Assembly (NCBI GenBank): GCA_900553345.1
Contig: USDE01000075.1
Location: 1-6,771, forward strand
Direction: 5' to 3'
DNA: 6,771 nucleotides
From: an uncultured Collinsella sp.
GTDB taxonomy: Bacteria; Actinomycetota; Coriobacteriia; Coriobacteriales; Coriobacteriaceae
Shown here: positions 1 through 4,687 of the stretch, piece by piece
Layout of the letters: every line of letters begins with the position of its first letter
Position numbering within the stretch: the stretch's first letter is position 1
The notes under the pieces: generated by a model
The model's input: the letters and a program-made list of their open reading frames with translations, nothing else
The model's database searches: none
Told to the model about the DNA's origin: nothing
Translations under genes and position numbers: made by a program

Positions 1-341
1 TTGAGGATCTCGAGTTCATGGCAGAGAACTTCGATGCCGCCGGAGACGAGCGTTTCGTTCTTCGTGCCTTCCGGACGGGCGCGCACGACGCCGACGACCC
101 TGAGACAGAATTCGTTGCGGCACTTGTCGGCCGTGGCGAAGACTTCGGGACGGTCCGGGTCGCAGACGACCTGAACGATGCCCTCGCGGTCGCGAAGGTC
201 GCAGAAAATAAGGCCGCCGTGATCGCGGCGACGGCTCACCCAACCGGTGAGGGTGACCTCTTCGCCCACGTTCTCGCGGCGAAGCTCGCCGCAGGTACGG
301 GTGTGCATGGAATGCTCGTCGATGGGACGGGTCTGGCTCAT
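1..341 (-). CDS. aspS: Aspartyl-tRNA synthetase, N-terminal part (runs off the left edge)
   Basis: Class II synthetase that charges tRNA-Asp (or tRNA-Asp/Asn in organisms lacking AsnRS) in the cytoplasm. Only the first 113 codons are present. They match the N-terminal OB-fold anticodon-binding domain of bacterial AspS: the [19 protein letters not shown] stretch (residues 17-35), [10 protein letters not shown] (37-46), [12 protein letters not shown] (48-59) and the VVRARPEGT strand (85-93). The catalytic domain lies outside the window. The start at 341 was chosen because AAAGGAGG (358-351) sits 9 nt upstream. A second in-frame ATG at codon 12 matches the usual family start better but has only a weak ribosome binding site, so an 11-residue N-terminal extension is inferred. 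The gene is divergent from serB. Recognition is by family motif; whether it is the discriminating or non-discriminating type cannot be told from this part. Confidence 0.93.
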   Translation of the reverse strand, partial: MSQTRPIDEHSMHTRTCGELRRENVGEEVTLTGWVSRRRDHGGLIFCDLRDREGIVQVVCDPDRPEVFATADKCRNEFCLRVVGVVRARPEGTKNETLVSGGIEVLCHELEIL

Positions 342-362
342 ACCAGTGATCCTCCTTTATGG

Positions 363-404
363 ATCTGTGCCGCCCCGTGTCGTTCCGGGCGGCGTCGTAC
401 AGAT
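363..404 (-). promoter_or_regulatory. Hairpin in the aspS mRNA leader, directly before the ribosome binding site
   Basis: Read on the minus strand, ATCTGT (404-399) pairs with ACAGAT (368-363) and GCCGCCC (393-387) pairs with GGGCGGC (375-369). The loop is 11 nt (386-376) and one strand carries a 5-nt bulge (398-394). All 13 base pairs are Watson-Crick. The structure ends 4 nt before the AAAGGAGG ribosome binding site. A second, weaker stem lies upstream (GGCTGCG 432-426 against CGCAGGCC 418-411, one bulge). A role in translation control or mRNA stability is inference. I see no T-box antiterminator motif and no T-run that would make it a terminator. Confidence 0.5.
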
Positions 405-448
405 TTGCCCGGCCTGCGTAAACCGCGCAGCCAGACATGGCGTTCTAT

Positions 449-457
449 CTTATCGCA
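449..457 (-). promoter_or_regulatory. Possible extended -10 of the aspS promoter
   Basis: On the minus strand the string TGCGATAAG (457-449) has the TGn extension and 4 of 6 matches to TATAAT. No convincing -35 lies at the right distance. If used, it would start transcription near 441 and give a leader of about 100 nt holding both hairpins. Weak evidence. Confidence 0.22.
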
Positions 458-553
458 CCTGTGTCGATGTGCCGCGGAAAAGTAGCTCCTGCCCAAAGAC
501 TTGACGGAGACGAAACAATTGACGCGCCGCGGCACCCGCCCGCGCTCGTCACG

Positions 554-562
554 TGCGACAAT
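554..562 (+). promoter_or_regulatory. Possible extended -10 of the serB promoter
   Basis: TGCGACAAT has the TGn extension and 4 of 6 matches to TATAAT. The TTGACG strings at 501-506 and 519-524 look like -35 boxes but are too far away (spacer of 32 nt for the nearer one), so they are probably not partners. A start near 569 would give a leader of about 30 nt before serB. Confidence 0.25.
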
Positions 563-597
563 ATGCCCCAATAAAACAGCACTTGGAAAGGCCCGTC

Positions 598-1233
598 ATG
601 ACTGCACGCCTCATCGTTATGGATATCGACTCCACGCTCATCAACCAGGAGGTCATCGATCTTTTGGGCGAGGAGGCCGGCGTGGGCGAGCAAGTTGCGC
701 GGATCACCGAACGCGCTATGCGCGGCGAGCTGGACTTTAAGCAAGCGCTCGAGGAACGCGTGGGGCTGCTTGCCGGCCTGGACGAGAGCGTGTTCGAGCG
801 CACTTTTGAGCGCGTGACGTTTACCCCCGGCGCTCTGGAGCTTGTGCGCTCGGCACACAGCAAGGGCTGGAAGGTCGGCGTGGTGAGCGGCGGCTTCCAC
901 GAGGTCGCCGACAAGATCGTGGCCGCCGCGGGCATCGATTTTTGCCTGGCCAACCGCCTGGAGGTCGTGGACGGCAAGCTTACCGGTAAGCTGGCTGCCG
1001 AGATTGTGACCAAGGAGTCCAAGCTCATCCAGCTGCTGGACTGGGCAGTTGAGTGCGGCGTCGACATGGCCCACACGGTCGCTATTGGCGACGGCGCCAA
1101 CGACATCCCCATGATCCAGGCCGCGGGCACGGGCATCGCGTTTTGCGCCAAGCCCAAGACGCGCGAGGCAGCCCCGTTTGCCATCGACGAGCGCAACCTG
1201 ATGCTCGCCATGGACATCATCCTGCGCGACTAG
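598..1233 (+). CDS. serB: Phosphoserine phosphatase, single-domain HAD type
   Basis: Cytoplasmic HAD-superfamily enzyme that removes phosphate from O-phospho-L-serine, the last step of serine synthesis. In the 211-residue product, motif I is DIDST at residues 9-13 (Asp9 nucleophile, Asp11 general acid/base), followed by INQEVIDLLGEEAG, which is typical of SerB. Motif II is SGG at 97-99 with the GGFHEVAD segment. Motif III is Lys139, and motif IV is GDGANDIPM at 164-172, with the Mg-binding Asp. The length fits the bare catalytic domain; there is no N-terminal ACT domain as in long SerB proteins. The ATG at 598 was chosen over an in-frame GTG at 553 because GGAAAGG (585-591) lies 6 nt upstream and MTARLIVMDIDST is the normal family start. 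It stands alone: aspS is divergent and larB is 114 nt downstream behind its own candidate operator. Confidence 0.93.
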   Translation: MTARLIVMDIDSTLINQEVIDLLGEEAGVGEQVARITERAMRGELDFKQALEERVGLLAGLDESVFERTFERVTFTPGALELVRSAHSKGWKVGVVSGGFHEVADKIVAAAGIDFCLANRLEVVDGKLTGKLAAEIVTKESKLIQLLDWAVECGVDMAHTVAIGDGANDIPMIQAAGTGIAFCAKPKTREAAPFAIDERNLMLAMDIILRD

Positions 1234-1269
1234 CCGATCCGTCTAACAATTGAATCAGTCCGTCCTATA

Positions 1270-1303
1270 GTTTCCGAACAATTTTGTCTTAGTGTTCGGA
1301 AAC
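1270..1303. promoter_or_regulatory. Perfect 11-bp inverted repeat upstream of larB, candidate operator
   Basis: GTTTCCGAACA (1270-1280) and TGTTCGGAAAC (1293-1303) are exact reverse complements separated by 12 nt. Each arm is itself nearly palindromic around a TTC-C/G-GAA core (1272-1278 and 1295-1301). The core centres are 23 bp apart, about two helical turns, which would suit two protein dimers on one DNA face. The right arm overlaps where the -35 of the larB promoter would be. The TetR-family protein encoded at the end of this operon is the obvious candidate ligand, but that is inference. No T-run follows, so a terminator for serB is less likely. Confidence 0.6.
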
Positions 1304-1315
1304 ATACCCTTTGAG

Positions 1316-1324
1316 TGCTAGACT
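1316..1324 (+). promoter_or_regulatory. Candidate extended -10 of the larB-larC-tetR promoter
   Basis: TGCTAGACT has the TGn extension and 4 of 6 matches to TATAAT. A 17-nt spacer places the -35 at 1296-1301 (TCGGAA, a poor match) inside the right arm of the inverted repeat, so a bound regulator would block or replace -35 recognition. The predicted start near 1331 leaves a leader of under 20 nt. Confidence 0.3.
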
Positions 1325-1347
1325 TTGCGCCGTCGAAGGGAACATAT

Positions 1348-2130
1348 ATGGATAAGCGAGATCTTGAGCAGCTGCTGAGCGATGTTGCCGACGGAGCAGT
1401 CGCCCCGGCAGTCGCCCTCACGCGCATCCAGACGGCGCCAACCGCCGATCTGGGTTTTGCGCAGCTCGATCTTTCGCGCGGAGTGCGCCAGGGAGCCGGC
1501 GAGGTTGTCTACGGCGCCGGTAAAACCGCCGAGCAGATTGCCGCCATTATCGAGGCGCTACGCGATGCCGGCCAGGAGCGCATCCTGGTCACACGCTTGG
1601 ATGCCGAAAAAGCCGCACGCACCGCGGAGCTTCTCGGCCGCGACATCGACCTGGGATATGTCCCGGACGCTCAGCTCGCCCTCGTAGGTGGCAAGCCCTC
1701 CCCTACCGGCAACGGACGCATCGTCGTCGCCTGCGCCGGCACGAGCGACCTGCCCGTCGCCGAGGAAGCCGCGTTGACGGCCGAGTTCTACGGCAACGAG
1801 GTCGATCGCCTCTACGACGTAGGCGTCGCCGGCCTGCACCGCCTGCTCGCTCATGCTGAGGAACTTGCCCAGGCGCAGGTGGTCATCGCCATCGCCGGCA
1901 TGGAGGGCGCCCTGGCGAGCGTCATCGGAGGCCTGGTGAGCTGTCCGGTCATCGCCGTTCCTACCAGCGTGGGCTATGGCGCGAGCTTTGGCGGCGTGGC
2001 CGCACTGCTCGCCATGCTCAACTCCTGCGCCAGCGGCGTTTCGGTCGTCAACATCGACAACGGCTTCGGCGCCGCCTACCAGGCAAGTCTTATCAATCAT
2101 CTGAGCGCCGGCACGTCCTGCGCCCGTTAA
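1348..2130 (+). CDS. larB: LarB, pyridinium-3,5-biscarboxylic acid mononucleotide synthase
   Basis: First enzyme of nickel-pincer nucleotide (NPN) synthesis. It carboxylates the pyridinium ring of nicotinic acid adenine dinucleotide and releases AMP, giving the biscarboxylate mononucleotide that LarE then sulfurates. The 260-residue product has a variable N-terminal part (about 1-120) and a PurE-like (AIR carboxylase) C-terminal domain. The LarB signature ACAGTSDLPVAEEA is at residues 128-141, VGVAGLHRLL at 158-167, an AIAGMEGALASVIGGL glycine-rich segment at 181-196, and NSCASGVSVVNIDNGFGAA at 225-243. Cys227 in MLNSCA probably corresponds to the cysteine of L. plantarum LarB that bonds to the substrate ring. 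The start at 1348 has GAAGGGA (1335-1341) 6 nt upstream; an in-frame GTG at 1315 lies in the promoter candidate. It is first of three plus-strand genes, and larC follows after 10 nt with its ribosome binding site overlapping the larB stop. Confidence 0.93.
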   Translation: MDKRDLEQLLSDVADGAVAPAVALTRIQTAPTADLGFAQLDLSRGVRQGAGEVVYGAGKTAEQIAAIIEALRDAGQERILVTRLDAEKAARTAELLGRDIDLGYVPDAQLALVGGKPSPTGNGRIVVACAGTSDLPVAEEAALTAEFYGNEVDRLYDVGVAGLHRLLAHAEELAQAQVVIAIAGMEGALASVIGGLVSCPVIAVPTSVGYGASFGGVAALLAMLNSCASGVSVVNIDNGFGAAYQASLINHLSAGTSCAR

Positions 2131-2140
2131 GGAGCATTCC

Positions 2141-3058
2141 ATGTCCAACCATCAGCACACGCTTATCATCGACGGCACCTCGGGCATCAGCGGCGACATG
2201 ACCGTCGCGGCCCTGCTCGACCTGGGCGCCAGCGAGGAGCACCTGCGCGAACAGCTCGCCACGCTGCCGGTCGACGGCTTTGAGATTGCCGTCACCCGCG
2301 TAAACAAGCATGGCATCGACGCCTGCGACTTTGACGTTCAGCTGGCAGAGGAGCTCGAGAACCACGACCACGACATGGCCTGGCTCTACGGCAACGAGGC
2401 AGCTGCCGAGCACACGCACAAGCATGAGCACCACCATCATGATCATGACGAGCACGAACATGAGCACTGCCACGAGCATGACCATGAGGCCCACGGTCAT
2501 GGCCACGAGGGTCACCATCACGCCCACCACCATCACCACCGTTCTTTGGCGGACGTCACCGCCATCATCGATGGCTCGCAGTTAAGCGATGGCGCCAAGC
2601 GTCACGCGCTCGCCATCTTTACCGCGCTCGCCGCCGCCGAGGCCAAGGCCCACGGCAAAACGCTCGAGACCGTCATGTTCCACGAGGTAGGCGCCATCGA
2701 TTCCATCGTTGACATCTGCTCGGTCGCCATCTGCCTCGATGACCTGGGCATCGAGGACATCGTGGTCGAATCGCTCTCCGAGGGTCACGGTACCATCCAC
2801 TGTGCCCACGGCCTCATGCCCATTCCCGTCCCCGCTGTCGTCAACCTGTGCCAGGCGGGCAATATCGCCCTCACGCCCGCACCGGTCGCTGGCGAGCTTG
2901 TGACGCCCACGGGCGCCGCCATCGTCGCCGCACTGCGCACGTCCGAGCACCTGCCGGCCCGCTACCGCATCGAGGCCGTCGGCTACGGCGCCGGTAAGCG
3001 CCCCTACGAGGGCTGCTCCGGCACGCTCCGTTGCCTGCTTGTTCACGTGGATGCATAG
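2141..3058 (+). CDS. larC: LarC N-terminal half (LarC1-like), with a long histidine-rich insert
   Basis: LarC is the CTP-dependent cyclometallase that inserts nickel into the pincer cofactor. This 305-residue protein shows the N-terminal LarC domain: IIDGTSGISGDMTVAALLDLG (residues 9-29), HEVGAIDSIVDICSVA (181-196), and the VAGELVTPTGAAIVAAL segment (249-265). A histidine-rich insert spans about 75-133, with 25 His in residues 91-133; this is typical of LarC and probably holds nickel. Full-length LarC is roughly 400 residues. This one stops just after GTLRCLL, where the C-terminal domain (LarC2 in L. plantarum, joined there by ribosomal frameshifting) should begin. No LarC2-like sequence follows in any frame; tetR begins 2 nt after the stop. 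TAAGGAG (2128-2134) overlaps the larB stop and lies 6 nt from the ATG, implying coupled translation with larB. Confidence 0.88.
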   Translation: MSNHQHTLIIDGTSGISGDMTVAALLDLGASEEHLREQLATLPVDGFEIAVTRVNKHGIDACDFDVQLAEELENHDHDMAWLYGNEAAAEHTHKHEHHHHDHDEHEHEHCHEHDHEAHGHGHEGHHHAHHHHHRSLADVTAIIDGSQLSDGAKRHALAIFTALAAAEAKAHGKTLETVMFHEVGAIDSIVDICSVAICLDDLGIEDIVVESLSEGHGTIHCAHGLMPIPVPAVVNLCQAGNIALTPAPVAGELVTPTGAAIVAALRTSEHLPARYRIEAVGYGAGKRPYEGCSGTLRCLLVHVDA

Positions 3059-3060
3059 CC

Positions 3061-3600
3061 ATGGATGCCCGCAAAACCAAAAGCCGCGCCGCCATCGTCG
3101 CAGCATTTTCCGAGCTCCTTCGCGAGGAGGACTACGGCAAGATTACCGTCGGCGACATCATCGCGCGCGCTCACGTAGGCCGCGCAACATTCTACGGTCT
3201 CTTTAAGAGCAAAGACGACCTGCTGTCCGAACTCGTGAGCGACATCTGCACCCACGCCCTCGACGACGATGGCACACCGCTCGACGACCCACTCGTGCAG
3301 GTCGAGCATATCCTCAACAACCTCTGGGAGCGTCGCCAGGGCGTTCGAGCCCTCGTAGCCGGCGCCGGCTCACGCGTCTTCGCCGACAGCCTACGCAAGA
3401 CCATCATGTCACGAGCAGCCGAAACCGTCCCCACCGACCCAAACGGCCCCGCCGCCACCATGGACCGCAGCTTCCTACTACACCACATAGCCTCAAGCTT
3501 CGTAGGAATGGTCCAATGGTGGGCCTGGCACAACTTCCAAGCAAACAAAGCCGACGTAGCCAAAGACTACCTCTCAGCCATAAAGCCCCTTTTCAACTAA
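3061..3600 (+). CDS. TetR/AcrR-family transcriptional regulator, likely regulator of the lar genes
   Basis: A 179-residue DNA-binding protein. The N-terminal helix-turn-helix is clear: AAIVAAFSELL (10-20), KITVGDIIARAHVGRATFY (27-45) with the recognition helix around 37-44, and the LFKSKDDLL segment (47-55) that ends TetR DNA-binding domains. The rest (about 56-179) is an all-helical ligand-binding and dimer region; HHIASSFVGMVQWWAWHNF (141-159) resembles the C-terminal domain of regulators with a Trp-Trp pair near the end. The ATG lies 2 nt after the larC stop with no good ribosome binding site, so translation is probably coupled to larC. An in-frame TTG at 3031 inside larC is a less likely start. 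Operon position suggests it senses lactate, nickel or the cofactor, but this is inference; in L. plantarum the lar regulator LarR is of the unrelated Crp-Fnr family. The last 60 or so codons use A-ending codons (CTA, ATA, TCA, GTA) unlike the rest of the operon. Confidence 0.9.
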   Translation: MDARKTKSRAAIVAAFSELLREEDYGKITVGDIIARAHVGRATFYGLFKSKDDLLSELVSDICTHALDDDGTPLDDPLVQVEHILNNLWERRQGVRALVAGAGSRVFADSLRKTIMSRAAETVPTDPNGPAATMDRSFLLHHIASSFVGMVQWWAWHNFQANKADVAKDYLSAIKPLFN

Positions 3601-3720
3601 GTAAGAAACTCATCCCAAAGCATCGCCCCAACCCAAGCCGCCACGCATCCCAAAGTGTCACTCGCACCTCAAAGCGCCTAACAACAAAGTGCCCACCACA
3701 TCCAAATTCAGATATATATG
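3601..3720 (+). terminator. C-rich, G-poor stretch after tetR, possible Rho-dependent termination region
   Basis: These 120 nt contain 44 C and only 16 G, with no strong stem, which is the composition expected of a Rho loading region. The 10-mer CATCCCAAAG occurs twice (3611-3620, 3646-3655). No intrinsic terminator directly follows tetR. No gene is visible here. Function is inference from composition only. Confidence 0.25.
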
Positions 3721-3751
3721 TTGGTTGCTTGTTCGAACGCAACTGGATTCC

Positions 3752-3816
3752 CGCAGGGTCCGGCATAGGTTAACTTTCCGCCGCACTCCGCAGGACGCAA
3801 GAAGCTCCCGCCGCAC
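3752..3816 (+). repeat. Dispersed repeat, copy 1 (left half of the 127-bp element)
   Basis: Aligns without gaps to 6566-6630 with 56 of 65 bases identical, and the last 33 bases (3784-3816) are exact. The copy covers the left outer arm and the left strand of the inner hairpin. Confidence 0.85.
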
Positions 3817-3882
3817 GAAGTGCGCAGCGGGAGCTTCTTGCATGTCCGAGGACGCGGCGGAAAGTTAACCTATGCCGGACCC
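3756..3882. repeat. 127-bp element: 29-bp perfect inverted arms around an inner hairpin, between convergent lar units
   Basis: The outer arms 3756-3784 and 3854-3882 are exact 29-bp reverse complements. Inside, GCAAGAAGCTCCCGC (3797-3811) and GCGGGAGCTTCTTGC (3827-3841) form a perfect 15-bp stem, with CGCAC-GAA-GTGCG (3812-3824) at the tip. The two 12-nt segments between outer and inner stems do not pair; they resemble each other as direct copies (TCCGCAGGAC and TCCGAGGAC). The element lies 155 nt after tetR and 24 nt after the channel gene, which converge on it, so it could terminate both transcripts. It lacks a clear T-run on either strand. The shape (terminal inverted repeats, no ORF, partial copy elsewhere) also fits a small non-autonomous mobile element or a REP-like repeat. 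I see no target-site duplication. Confidence 0.8.
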
Positions 3883-3906
3883 GGGCGTTATATCAATTGT
3901 TTTGGA

Positions 3907-4638
3907 CTAGAACATGCCCAAGAAACCGTGCACAAACAGTGCGGCCAGAGCGGCACCGACAAACGGAGCGATGCCAGGAACAAGCAGGCCGTACTTCCAG
4001 TTGTTGTCAGCCTTGTTCTTGATCGGCAGCACCTGATAGGCCATGCGAGGACCAAGGTCACGAGCCTGGTTCATGGCGAAGCCAGTGATACCGCCCATGC
4101 CCATGCCAACAGCCCAAACGATCAGGCCGACGCAGATGGCGAGCATCAAGACGTTCTCGCCAGCACGGTTAGCAGCAGCAAGGATGGCGCTGATGAACAC
4201 AAAGGTGCAGATAGCCTCGCAGAAGAAGTTGCGGGCATAGTTCGTACCCTCGGTGGTGGGGTTGGTCGAGAAGATGTTGCGCTGGGCAATGGGATCGACG
4301 ACACCATCGGAAGCCTTGAACTCATCGGCATACATCAACCACGCGATCACGGCACCCGCAAAGCCACCGAGCATATCGGCAATCATGAAGGGGATGCAGC
4401 TGCTCCACGGTACCAGGCCGACGATGCACTGGGCAAGCACCATGGCGGGGTTCATGCACACGGCACCGCCAAAGACAAACAGGCAGACCGAGATGCCAAA
4501 AGACCAGGTGGTGATGGCAAACATATGGCCGGAGCCCTGATACTTGGTGCCCTTGAGCACGGTATCGCAGTGCACGCCCACGCCAAAGATGATCATGAGG
4601 GCAGTTGCGCCGAATTCGCAGAGGAGTTTGGTAAGCAT
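3907..4638 (-). CDS. larD: MIP-family aquaglyceroporin, likely lactate channel (LarD-like), with altered second NPA motif
   Basis: Membrane channel of 243 residues, a normal GlpF size, with hydrophobic segments at about 1-22, 38-60, 83-103, 136-156, 161-182 and 217-240 plus the two half-helix regions. The first half-helix carries NPA (63-65). The second reads GFAMNQARDLGP (186-197), so the usual NPARD is NQARD. Trp45, Gly178, Phe187 and Arg193 align with the E. coli GlpF selectivity filter (Trp48, Gly191, Phe200, Arg206). The His normally two residues before the first NPA Asn is Cys61. It follows larA by 49 nt on the same strand. L. plantarum has a MIP channel, LarD, in its lar operon that passes lactate; by context this is the counterpart, although sequence alone cannot separate lactate from glycerol. 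The ribosome binding site is weak (AAGG 4646-4643, 4 nt from the ATG). Confidence 0.82.
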   Translation of the reverse strand: MLTKLLCEFGATALMIIFGVGVHCDTVLKGTKYQGSGHMFAITTWSFGISVCLFVFGGAVCMNPAMVLAQCIVGLVPWSSCIPFMIADMLGGFAGAVIAWLMYADEFKASDGVVDPIAQRNIFSTNPTTEGTNYARNFFCEAICTFVFISAILAAANRAGENVLMLAICVGLIVWAVGMGMGGITGFAMNQARDLGPRMAYQVLPIKNKADNNWKYGLLVPGIAPFVGAALAALFVHGFLGMF

Positions 4639-4659
4639 AAAACCTTATCTTTCTTGTCG

Positions 4660-4677
4660 GTTATAAACGATTCGTTT
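4660..4677 (-). promoter_or_regulatory. Small palindrome with a -10-like hexamer between larA and larD
   Basis: AAACGA-T-TCGTTT (4665-4677) is a perfect 6-bp palindrome about one central base. Overlapping it on the minus strand is TATAAC (4665-4660), 5 of 6 matches to a -10 box, but with no matching -35. It could be an operator with an internal promoter for larD, or chance. Confidence 0.2.
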
Positions 4678-4687
4678 AGGCCGTGCA

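Noticed and set aside
363..432. T-box riboswitch in front of aspS
   Set aside because: The leader appears too short, and I find neither the conserved T-box sequence nor an intrinsic terminator.
553..597. GTG start adding 15 residues to serB
   Set aside because: No ribosome binding site before it, it overlaps a -10 candidate, and the family begins at the later ATG.
1270..1303. Inverted repeat as an intrinsic terminator of serB
   Set aside because: The 12-nt loop is large, the arms are only moderately GC-rich, and no T-run follows on either strand; operator use fits better.
2093..2539. Minus-strand frame rich in Val and Met that looks like a membrane protein
   Set aside because: It is the antisense of the His-codon tract (CAC/CAT) of larC, which reads as Val and Met on the other strand.
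3724..3743. GTTGC...GCAAC stem with an inner GTTCGAAC, resembling a tRNA T-arm
   Set aside because: No other tRNA arms can be built around it, and the 5-bp stem is within chance expectation.
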